A DNA stretch of 64,000 bases from the NCBI GenBank assembly GCA_030686995.1, contig CM060709.1:307291857-307355856 (forward strand), read 5' to 3'. Shown here piece by piece: positions 1-15,920 of the stretch; position 1 is the first letter of the stretch; each line of letters opens with the position of its first letter. Under the pieces are notes generated by a model, which was not told the DNA's origin, made no database searches, and saw only the letters and a program-made list of their open reading frames with translations. Position numbers and translations under genes: made by a program. The DNA is from Artemisia argyi. Taxonomy: Eukaryota > Streptophyta > Magnoliopsida > Asterales > Asteraceae.

Positions 1-1422
1 AGCCTGTGTCACATTTCTTGGAGGCTGCTCGAGAGAATCTGTCTCCTGAAAATCTGTCGGTCTCGGAAGATCACAAAGCTGCCAACTTTTACTGTACCCC
101 ACTGCAGGTACTGATAAATGTAGCGTAAAGTGTATGTGCTGGTCAAATCTTGACTATTATGCCCTGAATACCGATGCTACTGTAATTTGTTGTTAAGCAC
201 AATTGTGCTAAATCCATTGCCTTGTCATTAATTTGTACATGTGACGATAAGCTTTAAAAATGGTTTGTTTTGGAAATGTCGTAGGAGTTCACTCCAGATG
301 CAGGAAGGTATGATGTCATATGGATCCAATGGTGCATTGGGCAACTTGCTGATGATGACTTTGTGTCGTTTTTCAACAGAGCAAAGGTAAATATTACATA
401 CTTGTTGTATTTGCTACTTTTCCTATATATTTTTGCAGTATGAGAGGTCAATATTTTGACCCATTTACCTAAAAATTTATTAACTTTCTGTTTTATTTCT
501 ATACCGACTTGTATTGTACATATTAAGAGGTTGACTAACAGTCAAATAGTTGCATTGAAAATGCCCCTAATAAAAATGAAAAAAAATATTTTTTATCTGA
601 TGAATCCTGCAATCCCACTTTAAACAGATTTCTTTTGGAAGGTTATAAGTCAACAGATTGTTTCGTTGTTTATATATGCATTTACCATCACCTTCAGTTG
701 AATTGCACTTGTATATTGACACATGCATTTATGTATAGGCTGGTCTTAAACCTGGTGGATTTTTTGTTTTGAAAGAAAACCTTGCAAGATCTGGTAAGAA
801 GTCTTCATTTTATGTCCATTATCATTTTCTCATTTTTTGATACATGCAATAGAAAGTCCATGATGCATTTACTTTTCTTAATTATTTGAATGCTATACGT
901 AAAAGCTGCATTTACGATGGCGACGAATGTTGCACTTGTGAGCTGTGTAGTTCATCTGTTTTCTTGGTCTTGTTAATGCAAAAATACTTTAAAGCTGCAC
1001 TTGTTGTAGAGACTATATACGAGACCTGAGTGTTGACATGATTCAGGATTTAAGCTGGATAATGAAGATAAGACCATTGCAAGGTCACACAAGTATTTCA
1101 ATGAACTCTTTAGACAGTGTGGTCTCCACATCCACAATATGAAGGTAATTAGTTCCAATTCTTGTTTTCGAGAAGTTCATATGTCCATGAAAATGACAAT
1201 GCACTTCAGTTTTTTTTTTTGGTTCAAAAATCGTATACAAACCACTATACTTTCAATGCTGATGTAGCTAAATAGTGTTGCATATCTTTTGTTATGCATC
1301 AGGACCAGGAAGGATTTCCAGATGGACTATTGCCTGTGAAGATGTATGCGTTATCGACAGAGGCACCAAAAAGAACACTAAGACCAAAGCGACAGTGTGT
1401 TAGACCTGGCCTTATCAAATAA
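1..1422 (+). CDS. Alpha-N-terminal protein methyltransferase (NTM1-like), copy 1, 5' end outside window
   Basis: Homolog of NTM1/METTL11, a SAM-dependent enzyme that methylates the alpha-amino group of proteins with an exposed X-Pro-Lys N terminus. Five exons are visible: 1..107, 285..386, 739..793, 1047..1144 and 1303..1422 (stop TAA 1420-1422). All have GT-AG borders and the same phases as the complete copy downstream. They encode the C-terminal part from the EPVSHFLEAARENL segment through [17 protein letters not shown] and AGLKPGGFFVLKEN to the end. SAM motif I and the N terminus lie before the window. The reading frame is open throughout, so I see no break. It is a tandem duplicate of the gene at 2851..6514 with a few substitutions per exon. 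Whether it is expressed cannot be judged here. Confidence 0.85.
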
Positions 1423-2484
1423 AGGTGTTGGTAATAACTAGCAGTTGCAATGGGTAGCTGTCAAATTTGGACTTAATAAATTTCCACTTCTGAATCATTA
1501 CTAACACCAACAGATTTTAGATGAATTGAGGAGGTGATCGAGGCATTTATAATACCTTTTTATCTTTTTACCTGTCAGTTCAGGAGTATGCTAAGAAACT
1601 CGATACCTGAATTGTTATTGTGTCCGTGGTCCTTAAAAGGCACTGTGAAATCAACGCATGATCATGCCTTGTATCAATTACGTCACCTGCATGATAAATC
1701 ACGTATTCACGTGTGATCTAACACTAATTTGAAAAATTCTAACATTTAACACATGCAGATGCAGTAATGAATTATGATGTATATTTGGTATGTATAAAGA
1801 GTAATGATGTAGCTATGTGTGATTGGTAGCTTTTGCTACAATTTCTCCTTCTTCCTTTTGATTAGCCCAATCACACATAAACACATCATTGTGTGGATTT
1901 TTTTTGTGTAAAACTTATGCGGATGTAGCATTACTCATGTATAAATTACCTTCTTCATATTTGTAAGTTACTAGTATTTTTTTACCATTGTTATATGTTT
2001 ATACATAATCTTCTTACTTATCTTCTCATCCACACAATCATACAACATGTGTCATGCACTAATTCTCTCTCTTAATTTAAGTCATGCAAGTAGGAAGATT
2101 TTTTTTTTTTTATATTTAGACACGTGTTTTTATGAATCTTTTTCTTGAAAACGAATTTGAGTCGATTTTGATCATTTGAGTACCAAATTTTGACAAATTT
2201 TGACTTTTATTAGACAATCATGTTGCTCAAATCTAACACGTGGCGAAACGAGTTTTCCCATAAATCCAAATTAGTTTTTCACAAATTTTTTTAAATGCTC
2301 TTGATTTAGTGTTTTTTCTTTATTATATACAGTACAAGACTGGCTTTAATACCAAAAACAGACACTGAATTTACAGTTCCTTTTTTCTTTTCTAAATTTA
2401 TTTTTATTTGACCTATAAAGTCAACACAAAATCTATCATATTTCTTTACCACATCAGCACCTAAAAAAAACAGGCCTATCAAAA
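1423..2484. other. Intergenic spacer between the tandem methyltransferase copies
   Basis: AT-rich sequence holding the 3' UTR of copy 1 and presumably the distal promoter of copy 2. I see no gene-like reading frame, RNA gene or terminal-repeat element until the MITE at 2485. Confidence 0.5.
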
Positions 2485-2656
2485 GGGAGGTGATTTGCAC
2501 ACTCCCAAAATTGATTGGGACACTCAAATTATGAGTGTTTTGACATTTATACCCTTACAGGGTGAAAATAAATAAAAATGATGTGAGGGTATAAATGTCA
2601 GAACACTCATAATTTGAGTGTCCCAATCAATTGTGGGAGTGTGCAAATCACCTCCC
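2485..2656. mobile_element. Near-perfect palindromic MITE upstream of NTM1 copy 2
   Basis: Two arms of about 75-80 bp are inverted copies of each other. The left arm begins GGGAGGTGATTTGCACACTC at 2485 and the right arm ends with its complement at 2656. They are separated by a short A-rich loop near 2562-2583. The element is flanked on both sides by CAAAA (2480-2484 and 2657-2661), consistent with a 5-bp target duplication. It ends about 195 bp before the methyltransferase start codon, so it may lie in the promoter or 5' UTR. The superfamily is not assignable from the ends alone. The transcript would fold into a long hairpin. Confidence 0.75.
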
Positions 2657-2850
2657 CAAAAGCCCAAAAAAACACCAAAAAAGGCAAAGACAACATAGTA
2701 CAGTACATGTTTTCAACACACACAAACACAAACACCATCGTGTGTTTTAACTTTAACTCACACTCACCCACCAATCATAACAAAACCAACATCAGCAGCA
2801 AGTACACTAACACACAAAGTACAAAACATAGCACACATATAGCAGCAGCC

Positions 2851-6514
<3,664 letters not shown>

Positions 6515-6820
6515 AGAGTTGTTGCTACACAGGCTCTAGTTTAGGGTCTTTCTTTTCTTTATGTAACGTAGGAGTGGTCTCTTGGTGTAACGTTTGTGAA
6601 TGTTGCAATGTTGTTTTTTGTGTAACATTTGTTGGATCGAACTGATCAATAAACAAATTCGTGATTAAGAACGTCATAAATATCGTTTATGATTTTGATT
6701 GTGGAATTTTATATAAACAACAGACTCGCACGACATTCCTAATTCTACACCTATGTCCCAAGTGGGACTTAGAACCCCGACAATTAAGGTGGGAAATAAC
6801 ATTTTGAGCAACATTGTTAT
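6515..6820. other. 3' flank of NTM1 copy 2
   Basis: Spacer holding the NTM1 3' UTR and convergent intergenic DNA up to the hAT MITE. No separate feature is seen. Confidence 0.4.
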
Positions 6821-7293
6821 CAGGATGTAAACGAGTCAAATCGAGTTGAACTTTGGCAGGCTTCGACTCGATAATATTATGTTTGGCCCGAGTTCGACTC
6901 GATACTTTGACGAGCCTTAATGAGGGAAGCTTGAGCTCGGCTCAAGAAAGCAAGAATTCAGCTCGAAAAGCTTTATTTATTTGTAATTATGTGTTTTTTA
7001 AACTACAAAAATTTTAATTTAAGAAAAAATTTGAATTCGGCCCGACCTCGACTCGAAAAGCTCGATACATTTATAATAATTATTCACACTTAGTTTATTT
7101 ACATAAAATCCCTTTAACTAATACAAATTATATAAAAATATATGTATCACTTAAGAACTCGACAATAACTCGAGTCAAGCTTATACAAGGTTGAGCTCGA
7201 CCCAATAAACATTTCGAGCTCTTTTCTTAGGCTCGAGCTTGGGTCCATAAAGCTCGGTTCAAACAAGCTCAAGTCGAGTTCGAGCCACCCCTA
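6821..7293. mobile_element. hAT-type MITE (473 bp) with 8-bp target duplication
   Basis: Bounded on both sides by ATTGTTAT (6813-6820 and 7294-7301), an 8-bp target duplication as hAT transposases make. The 5' end CAGGATGTAAACGAG and the complement of the 3' end TAGGGGTGGCTCG are imperfect terminal inverted repeats. The interior is rich in CTCGA/TCGAG words and has no coding frame, so it is non-autonomous. Confidence 0.75.
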
Positions 7294-7798
7294 ATTGTTA
7301 TTTGGTAAATAGTAGTAGGTTTATGAGTACAAAGACGTATTGTTATACTCGGCGTAAGATTATAAACATGCGATTACAATTCTTCAAAGTCAATAGAATT
7401 TTGAGTATAGCAATGGCATTTTAGAGTAGATTTTTGAAGGTATTCGTGTAAGGAAATAATACCTTGGACTGTGCTTTCTCACTTTGTTATCATATAAGGA
7501 AATAACCCGTACTAGTACACCTTCATACAAGAACATTTGTATCTCAAAATTGTTTCCTAAAATTCGTTACCTAAAAGAAGAAAAAACCTTAAGCGGTTAA
7601 GCCCACCCGAGCTCAACATACTCCGATTCAGAACAATGCCGCAAAAACATAATTTCACTCGTAAAGAGAAAGATCATCAAAAAAATAAGTCCCTATGACC
7701 TATAATCACCTCATAATGGAAATGCATCTTCATATAAGTGATTCGTTCTATATAAGATTACATTTGGATCACTAATATGTGTTTCTTAACCTAAGGTT
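7294..7798. other. Convergent intergenic region before NOL10 3' end
   Basis: About 500 bp between the hAT MITE and the NOL10 stop codon. It presumably contains the NOL10 3' UTR (minus strand). No other feature is recognised. Confidence 0.4.
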
Positions 7799-10700
7799 TC
7801 ACCGTCGGCCCCTTCCTCTTCCTCTTCCTCCTCCACCGCCTCTTCTACCGCCACCACCTCTTCCACCGCCTCCACCTCTTCCTTCTCCTCTCCCTCTGCC
7901 ACCTCCCCGGCCTCTACCACCTCCGCGACCCCGTCCCTGGAACCCACTATTTGACTTCAGCCCCAGTGACTGTATACCCCTTCTTTTTTCACGTGGGTTG
8001 TCATCTTCATCACTATAATCATCGGCCTCATACTTCGCTTTGCCTCTAGATATAAATGAAATTTCTCGCGATCCTCCTGGGCCTGCTTTAACCTTGTTGA
8101 AACCATTTGAGCTTTTACTGTTTGATAGAGCTTTTACCCTCTCTTCAAGTGGCAGAGCATCCTCTCTGGCAAGTGATTTACGGTTATTAAATGCTTCAGC
8201 ATGCCTCTCATCCTTCACTTCATATAATCTGCACATTGTTAGATAAGGAAAATTTATGTAAGGTGTCCAAAGGAGCATGAATATAGGTTAGAGGTAACAA
8301 TAAAAAACACTTGGTGTTTGTACAATTGGGATTGACCAGATCACCAGAAACAAAGTGTCAAAAGTTTTGAATGAAAAATAAGCCCTTTAGAATAAGCACA
8401 TAAAGAATGTAGGATTTGATCATGTTACCTTGGAGCTCGACTTTTCTTTCCATCTTTGCTTTTACCGTTTGCAGGTTCATCATCTGATGACTGATCGTCT
8501 TCTGCATCAGAATCACTTTGATAATCGTCTTCCACAGTAGGCACAAAATGTTCCTTCACCAAAGACTTTTGCGCTGGTGCCGCTAAAGGATGCAGAGCCC
8601 GATACTCGAGTGAGTTTTCATCAACCTCAAAGGCCTGAAAACATTATCGGGCAAACACGAGTCACTAAGTGTTACAAGAAAGAAAGACATAAATGACTTT
8701 ATATAAAGTGTCCAACCAAAATATATCCCATACCTCCTTCTTGAAAAGATCTTCAAACCGTGGATCTTGTAGAACTTCAGAGGTGAGTCCCCTCTTTTTC
8801 TTCGATGGTTTCTTGGCATCAACGGTCTCTATATCTTTTTTGTTGGCTTCAAATTCCTCGTCTTCTAGAAGACGTTGTGCAAGATTACGGTTGACCTTAG
8901 GCAGTTTCCTCTTAATCTGCAAGAGAAAGGATAATCCCAAAGTCAGACCCGTTAATCATTAGTCACTTAAGAAAACAGCCACAGAGATACTAACCGTAAT
9001 TCGGGTGCTTCGTTCCTCCTCCTCCTTCTCTCGTTTTCGTTTCTCTATATACTCTTCATATACAATTGGATTAGCCGCTGCCTGTGCCTGCAAATAATAT
9101 TCAATACATTTGTTTTACAAAACATTAGCAATTACCCTGATAACATTATATTTTTCTACCTGGACAAAATAAAATATGAAAAATCACCTTTTTATAGAGT
9201 CGGAAATCTATAAAGAACCCATGCATGTAGGCTCGTAGAAGATTTGTACCAATTAAATTCGTCAAATTTAACTTCTCAAGCTCCTCTTTTGTCAAAAATT
9301 TGTAATCATCATAAATAGAACTCTGTTGCTCCTCCTCCATCTCTTCCTGCATATATATAATGAAAAGATGTGACATTTACAATAAGATTGAAAATCTGAA
9401 CACACTTTAGGTGCAAATTTTACTGTAATCGACTAATCGGTTACAACTTTTACTTACTGTTAAATTTTCAAGGTATGAACACCACTTTGGAGCGGGTCCC
9501 AAGGCTGGTAAGAAATAAGAAGGAATCTGACTGGTATCCAGAGCCAATAGCATCAGTCCACTTTCACGAAACACACACATATCATTAATTGCGCCAGCTG
9601 TTGGTTCAATACTGGTCAATCCATCCCCCTGAAAGCAATAAAAACGGTTGAGCCTTGAGGACAACAATAAATAATTTTGGTGTTTTTTCTTTTATAAACG
9701 AATAAAGAAAACGAAGTATGATATGTGTTCAGCATAATAATGAGCTATGGAATAAAAACTTACAGTTTCTGGATCCCAAATCCGAACAATATGTTTGTCA
9801 GTAGTAATTAGCATTGGTCGCTCGGAGTTGAGAGTTTTATGCCATTTGATATTTATTATAGGGCTTCCATACCTGTAATGTTATGGTAGGTTGCAGTGAT
9901 TAGTTCAGAAGTAAATAAATAAGAGTTTAACATACTGTTATTATCGTAACAGAATGAATTGGTTATTTACATGTGATCTTTTACTCGAAGAGGAGTTGAT
10001 GAGCGTAAGTCATATATCATCACCTGTAAATTAGAAGAAAAAAGACTAGTGAAGTTGTTGATTTCTTTAAGCGAATTAGCCTATCAGACAACTACTCGTG
10101 TTTGACTTGATATTACATGATGCCAATTACAGAAAAGATAATGATGTCTGCATACCTTTCCACCACTACTTCCAACAGCCATGTGAAAGCCACCATCTCC
10201 ATCGAACTCTACAGCAGTAACCTCCTATATAATACAAGTATATGGTAGACAGTTATCCTCTGCTTGAAAACATTAAAAACAACAGATGCACTAAAAAAAC
10301 AAAAAATAAAAAATAATAATAATAAAGAATGCATTGCAATAATACTCTACAGAAATAATCACTCTAATATCTGAAGACAGTGAACGCATAACTTTAATTA
10401 ATACTATTTATCTGATTCGCTATTATTGACAGATGTGATCAAACGTTCATCAAGACGAAAATAAATATTGGCTCCTATAACTCATTTTTTATTGATAGGA
10501 GATATATCCCAACCTTTAACAAATAAAGGAGTTAACAAGTTTAATCGCAAGTTTTTAAATACAAAAATAAATCTGCCTTGTTATATGAAAACAAGCATGC
10601 TCATAAAAACTGTTAGGAAAAGGGTAATGAACATTTAAACAAGAATCTCCACCTCATCAGCAGATACATCGAGCCTGGCAACAGAAGATTTTATTCGCAT

Positions 10701-12796
10701 GTCAAAGCATTCGACAGCCCCATCTTCACCACCACCAGCAACTAGTCCATGATACTTGCTGATATTGAACACGAAAACAGTGTTATCTACAGCTGGAGCA
10801 AAAACTCGTGTGCATGTAATGCAAACAAACAAGTGGCAACTTTATTGGTGAAGTCAAACTAACCTTCTGGAGACTACATTTAAAGCTGGTGATTGTGTAT
10901 TGAGAGAAGCTAAGAAACGTCCCTGCATAAAGAAGTACAATTAGCACTCCAACTATAGATACTTCTACGCACACACAAAAAGTATAATATAGAGAACGTT
11001 GACAATGAACCTGCTCCAAGTTTATTCTGTATAGTTCTGGAGAAGAGGCTGCACATAGCAAGTCACACGACCAGCTATCATATATCATATCCCTTCCCAT
11101 CCTGCTCATAGAAAAAAGATCAGAAATTGATTTTATATATAGGCACACAAACGCACAAATATAATTAACTACATATAACAAAAGCGTAGCAAAGTAGGCA
11201 CGGTAATGTTTGTACTCCCTTAGTTACAAAATAAATGCAACATTTGACTAGACACGTGGTTTGACGCTAATGTTAATCGGTCAAATATCTAAAACACCCC
11301 TAAAAATGATGAAAAGAAGATATGGTGGACCAAAGACCTATGTCAATCTTCTGCAATAATAGCATAGTGGTACATAGAAAGTATACCCAAAACTAAATCG
11401 TGACATTTCTTATGGGACAAAGGATCATATGTGCAAATAAGCACGGATACAGTGCAAATTAACGAGAAACAGACAATTGCTTAGATAGAATTATGTATTA
11501 ATAGAGACAGTTAAGAACCTTGGAATGCGTAAACTGTAATGACTTCCATACTTAGCATGCAGATTAACAGAACGATCGGCACAAAGGAATGCAAGCTTTG
11601 AATAATCATCACCCAACACCTGTTTGAGTATCAGCAAAAGAGTGAGACGCTACCGGTAGTGGACTTCGTCAGGTTATTAAATGGATTCATAAAAAAGATG
11701 ACCCGAAACACGAGTAAACTCTCAGTGTTCACGTCAAATGAAAAACACACCGGTGGGAACAAGTTTGCAAAAACAATGTTTCTTGGGCAGTGAGTGGATT
11801 ATAACAAAAGAGATGCAGAACATTTAGAACTTAAGGGAAAAAAAATACCTCGAAAGTGATAATCTCCGATATTAAATGCCTCTCAAACTTCAACGATAAT
11901 TCCCTTAACTCGTATACTTTGACTTGTGGAGGGTAGATGCCTAATGAACTCAACAATCAGCAAGTTTGACAAGACAATCCTACCAGATATGCTTAGCAGA
12001 TATCTTAACAAAACAAATACAGCAAGTTCGCAATAACCTGAAGCAATAAGGAATTCGCCATCCGGGGTAGCTTTAATTCTAGTTGTAGCGGTTTCAAATC
12101 TCAAATCCTGGATCAAATCCACCCTTTCCATATAACCTATACAAAATAAAACAAACTTCTTTTAAGACAGAAGCACAGACAGCAGTTCTTGCAACAAATT
12201 GTCAATCACGTTATAAGGGGGCGTTTGTCTGAGCTTATTTAATGAGCTCATGAGCTTATCAAAATTGAGCTTTTAACTTATATAAGTTCATACGGCGCTC
12301 TAGTGAATTCGCTCATGAGCCATAAAAAATGAGTTTATGAGCTTATCAAAGTTTCAATAAGCCAACTTTTTTCAGCTTATGTGTTTACCAAGTTGAGCTT
12401 ATGACCTAATTATGCTATAAGCTCAGCTTGATAACCTCATAAGCAAAAAATATAAATATAGATAAAAAAAGGGTTTATGAGCTTTTCTAAATTTACATAA
12501 GCTCGTAAGCCCACAATGTAAGCTAAAACAAAATACTCCCCAAATAAGCCAAGACCTACACCCCCTAGAACAATGTACGTCTATGTAAGGATCGGTAACA
12601 GCAGTACAGCATCCAGTGTAAATAACACAAATTGTAAACGAAAACAATGTACAAAGTTCATACTTTTATCTTTACGAAGAGCCCGAATCTTTTTCGGCGG
12701 AATCCAAGTAGCCGACGACTTATGCTCCCCAATTAGCGTATACATCATCACTCCATTTATCGAGGTCGATTTCAAGTATTTTCCTTGGAACGCCAT
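7799..12796 (-). CDS. NOL10: NOL10/Enp2-type WD40 nucleolar ribosome-biogenesis protein
   Basis: Ortholog of yeast Enp2 and Arabidopsis EDA7, a small-subunit processome WD40 protein needed for 18S rRNA maturation in the nucleolus. Sixteen exons (minus strand, 5' to 3'): 12664..12796, 12038..12136, 11849..11940, 11519..11619, 11011..11101, 10864..10922, 10653..10758, 10156..10224, 9971..10023, 9764..9872, 9458..9628, 9188..9346, 8995..9087, 8734..8916, 8429..8634, 7799..8228. All introns are GT-AG and in phase. The sum is 2154 nt, i.e. 717 aa plus stop. The N-terminal part ([15 protein letters not shown]...) and roughly residues 1-350 form the WD40 propeller. [18 protein letters not shown] and [11 protein letters not shown] are the central family and NUC153 motifs. 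The C terminus is a Gly/Arg-rich tail. The start is placed at 12796 to match plant homologs; in-frame ATGs at 12832 and 12823 would add 12 or 9 residues. Confidence 0.93.
7802..7945 (-). other. Gly/Arg-rich (GAR) C-terminal coding repeat of NOL10
   Basis: About 48 codons at the 3' end of the last exon read as repeated GR, GRG and GGGRG units, encoded by imperfect CCACCT/CCTCTT triplet runs on the + strand. GAR tails are known in nucleolar proteins such as fibrillarin and nucleolin, where they bind RNA and are arginine-methylated. The low-complexity DNA is prone to length variation. Confidence 0.8.
12217..12565. mobile_element. MITE-like inverted-repeat insertion in NOL10 intron 1
   Basis: The left end GGGGGCGTTTGTCTGAGCTT (12217) is matched by the complement of the right end (AAATAAGCCAAGACCTACAC followed by CCCCC, ending 12565). 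The interior is dense in AGCTTAT/ATAAGCT. Flanks TAA and TAG are near-match trinucleotides that would suit a PIF/Harbinger-type insertion after one mutation, but the target duplication is not perfect. Confidence 0.5.
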
Positions 12797-12869
12797 CTTA
12801 ACAACCCAAAACCTGTTATACATGATATCCACAAAACTATAATCAATAACAAGAACACCAATATAACAA

Positions 12870-12878
12870 AAACCCTAA
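12870..12878 (+). promoter_or_regulatory. Telo-box AAACCCTAA upstream of NOL10
   Basis: Exact AAACCCTAA lying 74 bp upstream of the NOL10 start codon. Telo-boxes are established elements near the transcription start of plant ribosomal-protein and ribosome-biogenesis genes, so the position suits the gene. Confidence 0.6.
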
Positions 12879-12923
12879 ACTTCAATAACCCAATACTAGA
12901 AAAAGTACAAACTTCAACAATTA

Positions 12924-13197
12924 AAGGGTCTTTGGAATTGCTTATTTTTCTGCTTAAAAATAAGCACTTTTTTAAACAGTGTTTGGATTTGCTTAATATC
13001 AATCAAATTCTTTAATTTAAACATCAAATAACTAATACTAATATGAAATAAGCAGCTTCTTATGAGCTTATTTGATTTCAAAATAAGCCAAAAAAAAATC
13101 CGGGCTTATAAAATAAGCTAAAACAAACACCCACTTATAAAAAAAACTGTATTTTTGCTTATTATTAAGCAAAAAATAAGCAATCCCAAACACCCAA
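12924..13197. mobile_element. MITE in the NOL10 upstream region
   Basis: Terminal inverted repeats are about 28 bp. The left is GGGTCTTTGGAATTGCTTAT at 12926 and the complement of the right end at 13195 is GGGTGTTTGGGATTGCTTAT. If the ends are taken as AAGGG and CCCAA, both flanks are TTA (12921-12923 and 13198-13200), the PIF/Harbinger target site. The interior has no coding capacity. It sits between the two telo-boxes, so it may have separated promoter and coding exon or lie in a 5' UTR intron. Confidence 0.6.
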
Positions 13198-13351
13198 TTA
13201 CTTATATAATTCTTTTTATGTTAATGTATGCTAAATTGACTTACGGTTGGTGTTCGCCGGAAAAAATGAGCGGCGGTGCAGTGTGAAGGAACCCTAGAAG
13301 GTGATTTTGTTTTGGTGGCAAAAACCTTTGTGTTGTGTTCACGGTTAACTA

Positions 13352-13360
13352 AAACCCTAA
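13352..13360 (+). promoter_or_regulatory. Second telo-box AAACCCTAA upstream of NOL10
   Basis: Exact AAACCCTAA, about 560 bp upstream of the NOL10 ATG and on the far side of the MITE at 12924-13197. The 13221-13360 stretch between is less AT-rich and could be the original promoter or first untranslated exon. Confidence 0.5.
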
Positions 13361-13697
13361 AACGGTAAAATGAAAAAATATAATTAGTATAAAATATAAT
13401 TATAATTTCCACATATAAATAAGTGTCTAAAGAAAAAGAAAAAAATGTTTAAGATTGCATCCATGGTCCTTGAAACTCTTTTATAGCACCAATGATTCCC
13501 ATCTTGAGAAAGAATAACCCCGATGGTCCCTCGTTTAGACGGACGTTAAATGCTACCGTTAAAGGTCCTCGTCTGACTTGAACATAAGGATAAAGCTGTC
13601 ATTTTACATCCTAAGTTTGTATTATCATCATACCCGCACACAAAACAAAAGAAAAGACATCTTCTCTTTTTTCTACTACATCATTTACCTCTGTCTA

Positions 13698-14783
13698 ATT
13701 TTACTCAGATTTATTTTTTTTACACCATCATCACAACCATCAATTTCTCAACTGATGATATGTGTGCATTTTTGGGGTCTGTGTGATTGGATCTAGGTTT
13801 GATTTGAGTTTGAAATTCTTATTAGGGGTGTTCATGGGGCGGCATCGTTTGAAATGTAACTATCCATTGTGGGGCGAGTAGTTCAATTTACTATCCGAAA
13901 TCGAACCGTACCAGGTGGGTAGTTGGACATACGGATACCCGAAATGAGCGTTTACTCGCGGTTAACCTTTTTAACCAATTAGTCGAATCAAACCAGATGC
14001 ATAATATAATCTAGAATGTAAGATGCTATTGTGGTAAATTTAAATAACATTGAAAATATTAAATCATATTAAAGTTGTTCCGCTACAATAATAACATTAG
14101 GTAGGGATTTGGAATTTCAATATGAGAAGTGGTTTGAGGGTTTGTACTTTTGTTTGGTAGCTATAATAATTGATAAAAAAAAAAATAATAATAAAATGTT
14201 GAAGAAGGAGTGTAATAAAACACGTATACCTCAGGTGTCTCGCACATGGAGGACTTAAAGAGCATATTTAACGAACATTAGCAATAAGGATGAATGGTGT
14301 TGCAAGGTTTTAAAATAAGGATCATTCATGCCAAAAAAAGATCATGAACCAATGTAGGAATTCGAGGTAAACCACAGGGAAGAACGATGTAATTTCTCAT
14401 AAAAAAGTATAACTTAGTATAAAACGGGTACAAAAGTATTACATAAAATTATCTGAAAAATTGATATTAAATTTAGGATAAAATCTAATATTAATAAGTT
14501 TGCATATGGACCAAAAGTGAAACTTGCAAAAAAAATGACAAATATACCCTCGTGTGGGTGACACATGAGTACGGGTGTTCAAAAAATTCAAAAAACCGAC
14601 GAACTGAGCCAATTTGCTCAATCCGAAACCGCAAAAAACCGATAACCGAAGAAACCGAAACCGAGAAAACCCGAAACAGGAAAAATCCGCTTATCACGGT
14701 TCGGTTTCGGTTTTTACTTTCAATTATCCGCGGTTGAGAAATTGATGGTTGTGATGATGGTGTAAAAAAAATATGAGTAAAAT
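13698..14783. repeat. Spaced inverted repeat (about 50-bp arms, about 1 kb apart)
   Basis: Left arm 13698..13752 (ATTTTACTC... to ...CAATTTCTCAAC) is the complement of right arm 14733..14783 (GTTGAGAAATTG... to ...GAGTAAAAT), apart from a short indel in the T run. Between the arms are hAT-like sequence starting AGGGGTGTTCATGGGG (about 13825) and CGGTTT/AAACCG-rich DNA (14590-14715). There is no coding frame. It may be a foldback element or an inverted duplication. Confidence 0.6.
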
Positions 14784-15326
14784 AAGCATAATTTTCTAAT
14801 AAATTTCCGTTTTACCTTTTTTGTGCTCAAGCTTACCAAGAACTTAAGTTTATAATCTTTTTGAGAAGATAAGTTAATTTAAAAGTAAACGCCGTTTGGA
14901 TAAGAAAATTATGAAAGTATTTACATATTTACATTGTGTTCTCAAATGTGTTTTGAAGAATGAAAGTGAAAGGAAGTGAGTGAAACTAAAAAAAAACCTT
15001 GTTCATGAGTTTTTAAAATGAGCTAAAGCAAAGAAAAATGAGAGGAAATATTGACACTATCTTATGTCTTTTTCTATAAAAGTTTTATCTCATATTTAGG
15101 ATGAAAAAAAATAAAATAAATAAATAAAAATAATCCTTGTTTATGGAGTTCAACTTGTTTTATAGGGTATAATAGTAAATTCACAAAAATCAATGATATA
15201 GTAAGCTACGATCTTATTGCAATTTCTTTCCTTTGATTTAAGCTCTAGAACTAAAAAAAGTATATCAACCTTTGTTTCCTATCCTCTCTCTTTGTTTACA
15301 TTTCTTTTCTTTTACTTTACATTCCA

Positions 15327-15361
<35 letters not shown>

Positions 15362-15920
15362 GGAGTGTTAATGTCCTATAAGCCCCAAAAGCTAAATATT
15401 ACTTCGAATAACTTTTGAGAAAAATAAACTTCATTTTCATTTTTATGGGCATTTCTGTTACATTCCAAAACTGAGTTTTAAGCATTTATTTACTAAAGTG
15501 CCATTGAATATGTTTGACCATGACTTTTATTAGTCGGGAGACTCAATATGATATGTTAGTTAACGGTAAAGTTAAGTTGTAGTCAAACCCGATAGTCAAA
15601 CTAATAATCAAAGTATGTGTAATATGGTTATAAAAAATATGATGTCTCACAATTATGAATAAATAGTGCTTGAGGGACCAAAGATGTTAAATGGTAAAAG
15701 TATATGTGATATGTTTTATAACAATTATGTGGTCAAATTATAAGCAAAAGGACTTGAGGGACCAAGTGTGCCAATTAAGCAAACTATAACAACTGATAAC
15801 CAAATCCTTTAAAACATTCTACACATTTATGGGGTTGTATGGTGTTTTGTATGTATACCGTGAGATGAGGAGGAAAAGGAGGGAAGACCAAGCTTGGAGG
15901 ATCTAGTTATTGAAGAGTTA
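14784..15920. other. Gene-free AT-rich stretch
   Basis: No gene is recognised. It holds a homopolymer A tract at about 15330-15360. The rest is AT-rich sequence without resolvable element ends. Confidence 0.4.

Noticed and set aside
7779..8018. Proline-rich open frame on the + strand
   Set aside because: It is the antisense of the Gly/Arg codons at the end of NOL10.
12573..12842. Open frame on the + strand over NOL10 exon 1
   Set aside because: It is a shadow of the coding exon, with no protein signature.
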